Positions 1 through 11,322 of a DNA stretch of 64,000 nt are shown in pieces (within the stretch, counting starts at the first letter, position 1; each line of letters opens with the position of its first letter). The notes under the pieces are model-generated. The model was not told where the DNA came from, made no database searches, and saw nothing but the letters and a program-made list of their open reading frames with translations. The translations under genes and the position numbers were made by a program. The stretch is taken from contig CM051456.1 in assembly GCA_028274465.1 (NCBI GenBank), positions 100,973,348-101,037,347 on the forward strand, given 5' to 3'. Source of the stretch: Plantago ovata. Lineage: Eukaryota > Streptophyta > Magnoliopsida > Lamiales > Plantaginaceae.

Positions 1-1431
1 TCATTAATTGAGCCACCAATTATTATAATTAATTCCAAATCAATTATAATCCATCTATCACAATTAATTCCAAATTAATTGCGATTCCATCTTCAAGGAT
101 ATTCTGATAGGCTGAATCACCACATAGTGTGACCCATAGGGCCTCACCGTATTAAGCAAGTCCTAGACTAGGCAACATGGAATTCCTAGACGGTTCCATT
201 TGCAGTATTAATACGCGAGGACGTTTGAGAGGTTTCTCAAAGCTAACCCTTTCGTTGCGAAGCCTGTTGCGCTCAACGCGGCGATGGTAACGTCCCTTCA
301 TCTGACTTGCTCGGATGTATCTAGGATCGATGAAGTGTCTATCCCAATAATACATCCACGGGCGTCTCAGGGAGTTGTTTGGTTAAGATATACTTATGAC
401 CATCATAACATATCATTTGCACTGGCCAGTGACTTTACCAACACAACTATGCAGACTACGAGCAGTGCTCTCCTGTGCTACACTTGAGAGATGAATCCTT
501 CACAGAATCACTTATCACCCCCATTTGTATTTAGCCATAATCCTGGATCGTGTCTTAGGTCAACTGCTTATTCAGAGCTGACATCGACGGGTCCACCAAG
601 GATATGGAGCAACAAATGTGATGATAAAGTCCTGTAAGTACAAAGGACGAATGGCATCACTTCGACAACTCACCGGTTCCCATAGACACATTCGGTGTAG
701 AGTATACATCGATGAGAGTGTCCGGTGGGTACTTCCATTGTTCGATAAAGTTTCTTCGAACAACTATGCGCAGTTATGGGAACGTTCCTTGATTGTCCAA
801 CAATCCGTTCCGTGGGCGTGGGATCGGCTCACACTTGCTCCAACAAGTATAACCTCCACGCATACTAGTCTTGTCAGGTTCATTCAGACCCCCACATCCA
901 AGATGTACCACGACTAGGGAGATTTTGGGATAGATGATAACTCACATAGCTCCCACTAACTGTGTGATCGGTCATCTATCCGAGGGGACATGTTCAGTAT
1001 CTATACAGACAGCAATATAGATATGACATGCTGCAGCCTGGTGTAATATAAATATGAAAGCAATACTCAACAGTAAAATGAAACAAACATATATTATATT
1101 ACGTTGACCTGTGTAATAGTACATATATGTCCTCTACAAGGGCACCATGCCCTTAGTAAGGACTGTCTCTAGGACATATACACTATCACGATTCGCCCCA
1201 CGACCCTGCAGAGAAGAAAAACGGGGTTGCCCCCCATTTCTCTCATTTTTCTCCATCTTCTTCATCTAACTCCAAAAAATTCTCCATTTTTCAAAATATC
1301 TTCAATCCTTCATAACTTCTTCATTATTCCATCAAATTGTGTGTTCTTTAGCTTCAATCGAAGCCCGTTACGTGCTCTTTCTTTTCATCCGAACAAATTT
1401 CTTCCTAGTTCATTCAATCTTTAGATTTGAG
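1..1431. other. Non-coding retrotransposon-like spacer and leader
   Basis: No convincing coding region: the short open frames on both strands have no recognisable motif. From about 1200 the sequence becomes pyrimidine-rich and looks like the 5' untranslated leader of the ORF that starts at 1977. The first 1.2 kb is unassigned. Confidence 0.4.
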
Positions 1432-1971
1432 GTAATCTCACATGAACCCTAATTTTTCAAATTTGAGGGTTTTTTGATTTATGCTTCAATTAAGCTTGTA
1501 TGATGTATGGGTTAATGATTTGTGTGATTAGAAACGTTATTCACTATCAATTGCATGTTCAATTAGGCTTGGTTTGTTGGTTTGATATTTTTGCTATTAG
1601 ATGATATATCTTGTTAGGAAATGTATCTTTTACTTTCATTCCATGTTTAAACATGTGTTTGTTGATATGATAATGATGGATGTAATGGTAGAATGCATGA
1701 TTGATGAAGTTGAGGATTTATGTTGTTAGATTTTTGTTACTATGGTATGAATTGAGCCTTGTGATTCAAGGCATTTGTTGTCTAGCAAGAGCATAATGTG
1801 ATATGTGATTGTAGTAGTTACATTGATATGTTGCATGATGAAGTAGCTAGACTAGACATTGGGTTTTTGAGGAGTTCGATTTTCGTAGATATTGCTCGTT
1901 TGTTCGCTCGTACATTTGCATATGCATAAGTCTGTTTTGTGTCATACAAAGATACTAATTGTTGTTTGTAG
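1432..1971 (+). other. Probable leader intron of the Athila env-position ORF
   Basis: A donor GTAATC at 1432 and an acceptor TTTGTAG ending at 1971 frame a T-rich, AT-rich stretch with a near-consensus branch point TACTAAT at 1953-1959. The exon after it opens with GAATC and then the ATG at 1977. A spliced leader fits a spliced subgenomic message for the downstream ORF. This is inferred from splice signals only. Confidence 0.45.
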
Positions 1972-1976
1972 GAATC

Positions 1977-3316
1977 ATGGCTCCAAGAGGATCAAGGAGA
2001 GCTGGCTCGAGCAAGAAGGGGAAGGGGGTAGCATCAAGCTCCCAACCTTCTCACGACATGTTCGAGTTGTCTCTAGCTGCGATAGATGTCCGACAAAGGC
2101 TCGAAGCGGAGCTAGCCGAAGGTGGGAGATCGATCATACCAGACAGGCGGATTGATATTACGGATGAGGTAGCTCACACGGCAGGGTACAGGACACTCTC
2201 CCAATTGGCATCAAAAAGGAATTGGGTTTGGTATAGTTCCAACAGGTTCAAGGGGTACGACGTGAGCCTCCTCCAAGAGTTCTACACTGGATTCACTGAT
2301 CTCGAGGAGAAGAATGGGGTACTAGTTCGAGGCCTAATTATACCATGGACACCAGAATCAATTTCTTCATTCATCCATTTTGGGCAACGGGAGTTCACAG
2401 GGAGCAACCATGCCTACCAATATTCGAGGGCTTCTAGGGGATAGGAAGATACATTACGGATGTGATCTGCAACAGGGAATACAGGTATCCAGAAATCGGA
2501 GCAGAACCTGCACGGATCCATCAGAGCGACCTTAGTATCGAGGCTAAGGTGATGATGAAATTCTACATCTTCAACTTGATCCCGAGAAAGAATGACACTT
2601 GGATACAGCCAAATTACGCCGAGCTCCTCTACTGCTTGATAGACAAACATCGGATCGACATCGGGCACATCATGTATGAAGAGTATGAGCGCCACTGGGA
2701 AAAGAAGAAGAAGCCCTTCATCTTTCCGAGCTTCATCACTGCCTACTGCAAATATCATGGGGTCGAGGACATTGACGAGGGGGATTGCGAGGTCGCTGCC
2801 CTTTCACCCTCGACTATTGATGTACAGCTTGCTAGGTATCAGATGAAGAACCCCACGGCTGTCGCTGCTGATGTGGAAGCACCCTTCCAGCCGAGCGATT
2901 CAGATAATGAGAATGATTATGAGGATTCTATGGAAGCTGATGATGGCCAAGCCCCCATCCCGGATATCCATTTTGTCCATAGAGCACCACATGCACCACC
3001 TCGAGCACCACAGGGGTCTAGAGGTATTGACTTCTCTGAATTTCGGGCCTACCTCGATGACCGTTTCGATAGAGCTGATGCTCGTGCTGCATCCTTGACC
3101 ACTTCTGTCCAAGGACTGCGACAAGACATCGACGGGCACATTGCCCAGCGCAACCGCGACTAGGAGATATTCGAGGAGCATCGCCGAGAGGATAGGCAAG
3201 AAAGGTGGGAGCAACAACAGCTCATTCAGCAGCAACACGAGGCTCTACAGCGGTCCAATGATCTCCTATCTGACATGTGGAGGGACTTTTATGGGGATTA
3301 CAATCCCGATGATTAG
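1977..3316 (+). pseudogene. Athila env-position ORF (plant transposon protein, PF20167-like), broken
   Basis: The protein begins MAPRGSRRAG, is basic at the N-terminus and then matches the general pattern of the 'putative plant transposon protein' domain found in the third ORF of Athila elements: DVSLLQEFYTGF, then VRGLIIPW, then IEAKVMMKFYIFNLIPRKND. The ATG at 1977 directly follows a splice acceptor and is preferred over an upstream TTG at 1959. A stop and frame change near 2430-2445 separate the two halves. A TAG at 3161-3163 then interrupts the second half; the same frame continues as a Gln-rich tail to a stop at 3316. The middle is acidic (SDSDNENDYEDSMEADDG). The function of this family is unknown; this copy is non-functional. 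Confidence 0.7.
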
Positions 3317-3919
3317 TCTTTTCACATGTCCACTCTCAGCCAACCGAGGTCAAACCGTTCGGTAACATCTAGTATCACTTCTTATTACTCATTCTCTTTT
3401 GCTAGGGACTAGCTTAAGTATCATAAGGAGGATGGGATGTGAACCGCGATGTTAAGTATTGTTTGGCTTTGTGTTGATTGGTATCTTGTTTTTTGTTTGC
3501 ATTTGCATTTGCACGTTTACCGCTTTCTTAGTTTTTTAGGTTGCATTCACTTCATTCATCTTAGGTTAGTCTTGCATGTTTTATATGGAGTTTATCGTCA
3601 AATTTTTTGAACTTTTTTATTGGGTAGATCAACTAACTATGCCGTTAATCATATGCTTCATCTCTATGAATTTGTTTGAGGTTTTTCTCGCTTGGCTTGT
3701 CACATTTATGTATTGCACTTTGTTAAGCTTTGTAGTCTCGACATCACTTAGTGGTGTTTTCTCTACTGCGGTTCACGAAGGCCTTTATAATAGGATGATG
3801 CATGTTAGGGTCTTATGGTTGTTTTCCCGAGTAATTATGTACCTAAGAGGCAACAAGTCTTCACCATGCTTTGAGATTGCTAAATACCTAGGAAGGAGGT
3901 AGTGTGATCCTTTGTTTAC

Positions 3920-3941
3920 AACCTATTCTTTCGAATAGGTT
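3920..3941. repeat. Hairpin AACCTATTC-loop-GAATAGGTT, copy 1
   Basis: Perfect 9-bp stem with a 4-base loop (TTTC), followed by TGGGGAGG. A second copy lies about 115 bp downstream and both recur in the related element at 31757 and 31871. Confidence 0.8.
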
Positions 3942-4035
3942 TGGGGAGGGGGTTACACTATCATTAGACTTGTTTTTCATTTTTTCATTTCTGTGTTGTG
4001 AGTTTATTTTTCCTTTCTCGTAAATTTTTTACTCC

Positions 4036-4057
4036 AACCTATTCTTTCGAATAGGTT
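4036..4057. repeat. Hairpin AACCTATTC-loop-GAATAGGTT, copy 2
   Basis: Same perfect stem and loop as at 3920, again followed by TGGGGA. Confidence 0.8.
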
Positions 4058-4838
4058 TGGGGAAGTCGTTCGTAAGTCATTTTATTTTCGTTGTGCTACT
4101 GCTGGCTAAAAAATCGAAAAAAAAAAAGAAAAGAAAAATTCCAGGAAAAAAGAAAAAAAACTGGAAAAGAAAAAAAAGAAAAAAAAAAAGAAAAGACCCC
4201 AAAAAAGCAAAGAAGGGTCCAAAAAAAGAAAGCCAAATAGCAGTTTAGCAGAGTGTTGTGTCTCATTTTCCAATTCTTGTAATGTTCGTAATCGTGTTGT
4301 AATTTTTTGTCTTTTGTTTTTGAGTGTCATCTGTTCTAGACCACCCTCGTCCTGCCATTCAGGAAGTGGTGAATAGCTTAAGCCTTTGCTTAAGAGATGG
4401 GTAGAATAGGGGAGTGTTATCTTTTATAGGGAACCCTCCTTCGTTCGATGAGAGCCAGTATTGATTCGACCTCTTTGAGGAAAAGTCTTAACTTGGTGAA
4501 CAGTAGTAAGTCCTCAGTTTCATAGGCACGGGACAACCATTCGTATTCTAACATGTTTCATTACGTCGTCACTAACTAGGTCCAGGTAGAGAATGTTACG
4601 AGAGACTATCTTGTCTTGACATAAGTGCTTATGTGGATGTGTATGAGTCAATCGAGGCATTCTTCAACCTATATTCATGTTATGACTTGTATGGTTTTTG
4701 TTCATATGTTTTTTGATAGATTCGGTAGATTAGTTCATTTTATTTGGCATGAGACTCCATTTTGTGTGTTGCATTGTTTTTTGCATTAGAGTCTAGCTTA
4801 GTTGCTTGAGGACAAGCAAAGGTTCGGTTTGGGGAGTT

Positions 4839-6071
4839 TGATGAATGTGTATTTTACACTTTCATTTGAGTCTTTTTCACCTATTTTTACTATCCTCTAT
4901 GTTAATTTAGCTATATTTTAGTGCATTTTATTAGAATAGTGTCACGTTTCCCTTTAGTTTTTATTTTACAGGTTTTGGTTGAAAAACGATGTTTTCCGGA
5001 CAATTATATTGAAGTTGACAAGGAATTGGTGTTCCAGAAGCCTAATTGGAGTATCTGAAAGATCCCGGATAGGATTTGAAGTCTAGGGGTCGAATTTGGA
5101 GGCTAGAAGGCCACTAGAAGTCACAAATCGAGTCCGAAAAGGGGAAGAAATCCAAAAATGCGTCGAAAATGCGTATCTGGCCGAAAAAACCTCCCGGATG
5201 AATCGCCCGGGACGTGGGGCGAATCGCCCAGTGTGTGGGGCCCTTCGCCCCACACAATTCGAAGCCTATATATAGTTGCTCAGTTTTTCTCCGTTTTTCA
5301 TACTTTTCCAGACCTTTTCTCTCACCTTTCTCTGTAGTTTTAGGTAGGAATTTCCCAGAGCCTGTTCTGAGGGTTCTTAGCTTAGGAGATACTTTTTCAT
5401 AGCAGTTTGGAGCTTGTAAGATCGCGATTCTTCGGAGACTGACAACCTTCGGTAACATTGTATCTTACAGTTTTTCTACTTATTTTTATATATCTTTCAA
5501 CATGTTTTCTTCTATGATTTCTGTTGATTGCATGACAACTATGAGTAGCTAAACTTCTCGTTGGTGATAGTATGTGATTTCTTAGCGAAGGGTTGTAATT
5601 ATGCTAATGGCTATATCGCGCATTATACTATGTGTTATTGCTTTATTTCTTTGATCTATCTAAATCTCTATCTTCGTATTGTTGATTAATTACCGAACAC
5701 AATTGGACAATTCATTGGTCTTTGACCTATCTAAATCTATATCTTTGTAGTGTTTGATAATTACAACCGGACAATTCATTGATCAAGATCTCCATGCAAG
5801 ACCGAGGAATTTACGCATGATTATTAACCCGTTATGCTTTGAATGACCATACTATCACCAATCTCCATTATCTGTTAAGAAAAACCTTTGCTAAGTCGTC
5901 TGATATTTTATATTCTAAATTAGATTAGATAAAGCTAGTTATAGTCCTTAGAGATCGACACTCGAGGTTATTCTACTGCTACACTATGGTTTTCGTTGTA
6001 GTTGTGAATTGCCTTTGGCTAAATACAAATTTATTTGATTGCTTGGAGCACGACATCCAAACGAATCATCA
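4839..6071 (+). repeat. 3' LTR of the Athila-like element
   Basis: Starts TGATGAATGTG right after a purine tract and is homologous over nearly its whole length to the two LTRs at 28349 and 32663. It carries a GC-rich palindromic module (about 5200-5260) and TATATATAG at 5268. Homology stops at about 6040. The end at 6071 (AATCATCA) was chosen because it is close to the reverse complement of the start. The last 30 bases are therefore uncertain and could instead belong to the neighbouring Tat-type LTR. Confidence 0.75.
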
Positions 6072-7047
6072 GAGCGTGGTCGTACTTTCCTCTGGAGCGT
6101 CGTAGGGCGAAGGTTCTAGAACGTCCTTCGCACTTCAAGTGCCTTCCGCACTGTACCTAGGACCTGAGGTATAACTTAGCAAGAGGGGGGGGGGGGTAGT
6201 GCCACAAGCCCGGCTTTTCAATGATCAAGCCGAAGGTACGACTTTACGTGTAGGAAGTTGGTAGGCTTCCCTAGTAAATGTAGAGTGAGAAAGTAGTGTG
6301 ATGATTGGATGATTGATTACCTTGATTGAAGTGAGCCCGTATTTATACTAGCAATAGAATATTGCTTGAGCACTTAGGATCGTGACAAGTGACCGACCAT
6401 GATTGAGTCTTCTATGGGCTTAGGCCCATTTGGAGTGACCCATGGGCTTTGGCCCAGATCTTCCACTAGGGCTGGCAGGGGTAAAATGGTCATTCTTGGT
6501 ACCAATGTGCTCCTAGGGCGGGTGTCGCCCTAGTACCGTCCGAGGACGGGGTAGTAGGGCGACTGCCGAGCTTCTAAGGTCCGAGGACCACCTTTTCCTT
6601 AGGACATGTTAATTCTTCCTTGACGTAAGGAGTTATGTCCGGCCACCCGTGGTAGTAGGGCGGATGGACACTCGTCCGACTACCTGTGCTAGTAGGGCAG
6701 AAGGGCACCAATCTTGTTCCTCTCGACGTGCTAGTAGGGCGAGGCTACGTAGCCGGAGGTCGTGGTGTAGCCCGAGGAGCTCTTTGCTGGGCTTGCCTTT
6801 CTCCTAGCTGGTGGCTACTAGGACTTTGTCCTGCTAGTAGGGCGTCACCACGCTAGTAGGGCAGCTCAGTGGCTAGTAGGGCAGTTGTACTCTTAGGCCG
6901 CACATAAGGACTTAGGTTATTTTGCCTAGTCTTTTGTCTGGTCGAACCCTGATGAAAGGTGATCGGGCCCTTCTATCATGGTCAGCCCATGGCGCCCTAG
7001 TACGCTCTTAGACGTCCTTGGGGGCTGGACATATTCCGACACCAACA
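6072..7047 (-). repeat. Tat/Retand-type LTR, solo or truncated
   Basis: On the minus strand it begins TGTTGGTGTCGGAATATGTC, typical of Tat-lineage LTRs, and shares layout with the LTR at 46651-47500: a G-run, then a quasi-palindrome around AAGCCGG/CCGGCTT, then the 'flat' AT region with TATTTATA at about 6350. It contains at least seven copies of AGTAGGGC. No internal region follows on either side. The 3' end (low coordinate) is not clear: no matching target duplication to GTGAT at 7048 was found. Confidence 0.6.
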
Positions 7048-7746
7048 GTGATATTTCAGGTTAGACTTCGAATTCAAATCGTGGTCAATTTTCCCAGCCA
7101 TGATCACGGACGCGTCTAAAACCTTATATAACACAATTTTTTGGGTATTGAGCAGGTTAGGATTGAGCAAATTGATATATGGATTAGAACAAGATATATA
7201 AATTCTCAAAATCTTTTGTTTATTTTATTTATTTACTTTTGGTGGTGATGATGGGGGGCGGTTTGCCCCCCTCCCTTTTCCTCCGCCACTGATATGGTGT
7301 ATAAATCATGTTCTGAAACCTGAACACTGCAGATCAAGGATTAATCCAGTGTGAATTATAATATTTTCTTTTTCTTTTGCAGGTTATTATTTTTTAATAC
7401 TATTGATGTCTTTTATTTACTTTGGACCCTTTACCTCTCTTCCTTTTTCTTTTATTCGATATCATATGAACTTTTATTGTCTTTCAACTACTTATAATAC
7501 AGGTTAGAAACCATGTTGCCACGGGCAATTACTAGTACGTATATATATAAAACTGAATGGCATCTACTCTAATATTAATTCCTTTAAAAATTTCAATTTT
7601 TAAACGAAAATCCCAATCTTCAATACTTCAAAGGAAGGAAAAGAAGAGTAACCCGGATAGCACCACTCTTCCCTGTTGTGCAGCAACCAAAATTATCCCC
7701 ATGAAAAAACCCTTCGTTTATGGATTTCAATAATCAATAATCAATA
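7048..7746. other. Intergenic, nothing recognised
   Basis: AT-rich DNA with no supportable ORF or RNA gene. A short GC-rich patch (GGGGGGCGG / CCGCCACTG) at about 7253-7290 looks like a transposon relic but cannot be assigned. Confidence 0.4.
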
Positions 7747-7976
7747 GTCCATCCGTTCCCTTTAAAACTTCATGTTTTATCAAAATAATTTTAAAAAAGA
7801 TAATTAAAAATAAAAAAAAGATTAAGAATATTTTTACGAATGGTGATTTTATGTACACAATGGTTTAAAGTTCAAGTTTGTAAGCGTCACAAACTTTTTG
7901 AGCTTTTTTATATTTTTAATTATTTTTAAAAAATTATTTTGGAAATAGTAAATATGAAGCTTTGAGAGGGAGGGAT
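7747..7976. mobile_element. Stowaway-like MITE
   Basis: 230 bp with imperfect terminal inverted repeats (left GTCCATCCGTTCCC...CTTCATGTTT; right end reads ATCCCTCCCTC...CTTCATATTT on the other strand) flanked by TA on both sides (7745-7746 and 7977-7978). The CTCCCTCCGTCCC-like end and TA target are the Stowaway signature. The interior is AT-rich and non-coding. Confidence 0.7.
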
Positions 7977-8674
7977 TACTACTTTTGTTTCAAGACTGGA
8001 GTAATCAATGGCATCTGAGAAAACAGAACATAACAGGTATGAACATAGCCATGAGGCCCATGACCTTGAATGGTTATGCTCAGCTCAAAATCAACGGAAT
8101 TTCATTACCCCCTTTCTTCTTCTTCTTCCCCACTTTTTTTATTTTATTTTATTTTTATTTTTTTTAAAACCCGGCTCAATACCGATTTATACCCAGGTTT
8201 ACTCTGGTTCTTACCAGGTCGACCCCGGTTTGAAACCGGTCGGACACCAGAACGGTTATTTGAGTTTTCAAGCCGCTATAGCCACCGGGTACCGGTCAAA
8301 TCGCTCCAACCATCCACCAGATTCGGGGTTTAAAACAGAGGCAATATTAAGAAAAAAAATTCATGTATCAGTATCAAAATTTGAACTAATTAAGCTAGCT
8401 CACTCTTGTTGTGAAGGATATGTTATATGCAAAGAATCCCAAAAACATTGCTACCACAAGCTCCACCACCAATTTTTAAAGTAAATAACTAAAGCAGGCT
8501 TTATTGCATGTTAGTTATTGTTATCAATCATTGAGTTAAAATAGGCCCTGCTAGAACTTAATCAATCATGGTAATACACACAAAACACACATCGAACATG
8601 TATCGATGATGCCATGATATTTCTAAGATGTTGAAAGTGTATATTTTATTTATATTTGTTACACTAAATGACTA
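7977..8674. other. Intergenic with a degenerate repeat patch
   Basis: Open frames overlap at 8008-8484 but show no family signature and sit on a T-run, so they were not called. At 8168-8320 several short CCGG-containing inverted repeats (ACCGGT, CCCGG) suggest an old transposon. Nothing else seen. Confidence 0.35.
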
Positions 8675-9213
8675 TGTTGGGATTTCTATAACGCTCCAGT
8701 AGTCCAAATCCCAACATGTTTCGTTCGGCCAAAATGCATAAAAGATTGGTTCTTCCAAGATGTCTAGATTTGTAGAGAAGATATGGAAGGCTCTAGAAGA
8801 TTTCCTAAATTATATCTTATATATTTGTCTTTATCTATTTATTTACTTATTGGTTAAGACTAGGACCGTATCCCTAGTTGTTATCTTTTCTTATTATTTC
8901 TCATTCTACTATTATAAATACTTGTGTCAGGCAGCAGTTGTAATATTCACGTTTATGATGAAATAAAATATACATTGTCGACGTCCTCCCTTTCCCATGG
9001 CATTTCTGATCACCACATGTCGATCGTGTTCTTTTCCTGACCCCGCCAGTCTAACCCTCTGTAGCAACGACAACTTAAATTGCGTAATATGATAGTTCTA
9101 GCACGTTCTGGACGATTTTTCAACAAATTATTCGACAATTCGCCATGATTCATTGAAGAACCAGTTGTTTCGTTCGTTATTGCACGATCCACATCTTGAG
9201 AGAGATCTCAACA
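8675..9213 (+). repeat. Ty1/copia-type LTR
   Basis: Begins TGTTGGGATT and ends TCTCAACA. A polyadenylation-type AATAAAAT lies at about 8963, after a TATAAATAC box at 8914. A primer-binding site follows two bases after the end. The first 42 bases form an 11-bp perfect inverted repeat (8675-8685 with 8706-8716). No second LTR was found downstream. Confidence 0.6.
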
Positions 9214-9214
9214 C

Positions 9215-9227
9215 TTGGTATCGAAGC
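9215..9227 (+). other. Primer-binding site, initiator Met-tRNA type
   Basis: TTGGTATCGAAGC differs by one or two bases from TTGGTATCAGAGC, the usual plant copia site complementary to the 3' end of initiator methionine tRNA. Its position right after the LTR supports both calls. Confidence 0.6.
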
Positions 9228-9710
9228 ATGATTCTGTGACATGCATTAGCAACCAAGGGAGATGACTGGATGTGACGTGACTGAACAAGGAGGAACAAGG
9301 TGTTCTAACATCTTGGAATGGCATCCGACATTGGAACTGGAAGGTAGCTATCATTGCTGTTGGACAGGGGGCTTGAGAAGTTCAGAACGCTGCCATAGAT
9401 CATCAATGAACGAACCGAAGATTTTCAGCAGAAGATAGATGAGATCCGGTGAATCTGAAGGGGAGTGGACTGAAAAAGAGAGGAAAGGAGCGTAGTGAGA
9501 GAAGGGGCGGAGTCGAAGAGCAGAGACCGAAGAAAAAACACTACCTGGTGGTGGTGCCTAGGTGGTAGAGCGGTGGTTGGTGTGGTGGCAGATCTGAAGA
9601 GCATCGGTGATGGGGTTGCCGGTAGTAAGGAAGAGCGTGGCATAGAGGAGAAGCATGGGGAAGATAGAGCACGGCGACCAAAGGTAAGGGTGGTTATTCG
9701 GTAAGACAAC
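9228..9710 (+). mobile_element. Degraded copia leader/gag remnant
   Basis: Position directly after LTR and primer site makes this the start of a copia internal region, but the reading frames are broken and no gag or pol motif survives. Open frames on both strands at 9425-9709 overlap each other and are not convincing. Confidence 0.35.
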
Positions 9711-10678
9711 GGTGGTCCAGTGGCGACAAAGGCTGGGCCAAGGAGGAGATGGTTTTGGGAGCTAAGAGGTGAGAAGGAGAAAGATTAAGATGTAATGGGC
9801 TAGGGTTTTTATTGAAATTGAGCTTTAGAAAGAACAAAAGGGTAGTTGGGGCTTGGAGGAAGAATTATCCTTATTTCTTTACTACACCAAGGTTGTGTGA
9901 GCTAGACTTGATTAATTAGTCTGGGTTGGTACATGGTATGGTTACTGAGAATTCTCGAGATTATTTGTATGGATTAATTTTAATTCATGAAAATAAATTA
10001 TTCTGGTTGCTTGGAGGTATATAGGATATTATAATTATTTTGAGGATTTTCAACTGGTTGAGATGAGTTGTGATAAAATATTTTATTATTACGAATTTTC
10101 TAACTGTGTGCCAATGAGATATAAGGTAGTATGTTGTTGAGTGTGGGTGAATTGATTCCGACATGTTTTGATTTGCGGAGAATGTCAAAGGTAGAACCTA
10201 CTAGGTTGATGGATTATCTATTTGTAACAGTTGTTATAAATGTTCGATGGTTAGTAAGCGAAAATCTTAGCGAAATAGATGTTTGGTCTGCCTCAAAATC
10301 CAATATTTGAACAATTGCAAAAACTAATTTCCAACTTTTGATTCACGAAAAGTCAAGTTCGTAAACCTAAATGTAGTTAAAATCATTTAACATGCAAACT
10401 CCGGACTAAGATGGGTCGATGTAATTAAAGACTCTAAGAAGGGGTCGATATGCAAAATACCCTAACAATTATGTTACTTTAGCCGGATGCGCAAGGATAT
10501 CGAGAATTGAAGTTATGGGGTATAATATGGCCCACATCAGACATTGGGATAATCCGATCTGAACAACCAAATTCCTATTCTGATCTGAAGAACCAAATTC
10601 ATATTTTGTTCTGATGTTTTGAACAACTTGTTTGGTAGATCTATGAACAATATAATACTTATTCCATTTCATTTATTC
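9711..10678. other. Intergenic, nothing recognised
   Basis: AT-rich, no supportable ORF, no RNA gene and no clear repeat. It may include decayed copia internal sequence near its left end. Confidence 0.35.
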
Positions 10679-11322
10679 TAAGAAGCACGGATACGGGTAC
10701 GGATACGAATACGAGATAGATACGTGGAACTGTCAAAATTAAAAAATATAGAATACGGATACGTGTATGATACGTTTAATTTATATAAATATTTTTAATA
10801 TATTTAACATTTTAGCTAAAGGTTTTTAAATTTAGTGAATACTAACCAACCAAATAAGAAAAAAAATCATATAAATGTCCAATAAACTCAAAAATACATA
10901 TATATTACTTCCTCCATTCCTTATCAAGCTTCCCATTTGGTTTTGTTTACTTTTTTTTTGCCCCCGTTTGACTCCGAATTAATCATAAATCGTATTGGAA
11001 AAAAAAGATTTGAAGTTATATTATGAAAATATAAGATTTCCACTTTTATAATATAAGTTCAAAATATTTTTTTCTGGTGTGATTTAGGATTAATTTGGAG
11101 TCAAACAAAGTCTCGAAAAAGTCAACGAAATGAAATGGGAAGCTTGATAAGGAATGGAGGAATTATATCTCAACTGCATCATTATCATAAACACACACCA
11201 TTATAGATTTAATTTAATTAAAAAATAGAGGAATACGTATCCCTCGAGCATCCGTCAGAATACGTTTCCGATACGTATCCGTGCGGATACGTCATCCATT
11301 TTGAAGTCCCCGTGCTTCCTAG
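10679..11322. mobile_element. TIR element with GATACG-rich ends, carrying a nested MITE
   Basis: Left end CTAAGAAGCACGG and right end CCGTGCTTCCTAG are inverted copies of each other. Inside both ends lie clusters of GATACG / CGTATC hexamers (10689-10772 and 11228-11293). The element is non-coding. A Stowaway-like MITE (10908-11163) sits in the middle. No clean target duplication was found, so the superfamily is open. Confidence 0.6.
10908..11163. mobile_element. Stowaway-like MITE with long TIRs
   Basis: 256 bp. The left end CTTCCTCCATTCCTTATCAA continues into GCTTCCCATTT, and the right end is its near-perfect reverse complement, about 29 bp. TA dinucleotides flank it (10906-10907 and 11164-11165). 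Non-coding. It is inserted inside the GATACG-rich element. Confidence 0.85.

Larger units (their letters stand above)
3317..4838 (+). other. 3' non-coding region of the Athila-like element
   Basis: Non-coding, but strongly conserved with 31320-32662 of the second Athila-like element. It holds two copies of a 9-bp-stem hairpin, a poly-purine block (about 4095-4240) with a GACCCC-AAAAAAGCAAAGAAGGGTC inverted repeat, and ends with a purine-rich TTTGGGGAGTT immediately before the LTR, the expected plus-strand priming tract. Confidence 0.65.
1..6071 (+). mobile_element. Athila-like Ty3/gypsy retrotransposon, 3' part
   Basis: The stretch reads as the 3' portion of an Athila-type element: long non-coding spacer, a decayed ORF at the env position (1977-3316), a 1.5-kb non-coding 3' region, a purine-rich tract and a complete 3' LTR (4839-6071). 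About 3480-6040 is clearly homologous to 31320-33790 of the gag-only element at 28349-33814, which fixes the LTR start. The gag and pol genes and the 5' LTR are not in the window. Membership of the first 1.2 kb is inferred only from position; those bases could belong to another, nested element. Confidence 0.7.

Noticed and set aside
8008..8484. 158-residue plus-strand ORF overlapping others
   Set aside because: No domain motif; built partly on T-runs and old repeat sequence, and two frames are open at once.
9425..9709. Minus-strand ORF (94 residues) and its plus-strand counterpart
   Set aside because: Both strands open over the same purine-rich stretch right after a copia primer site; no family signature.
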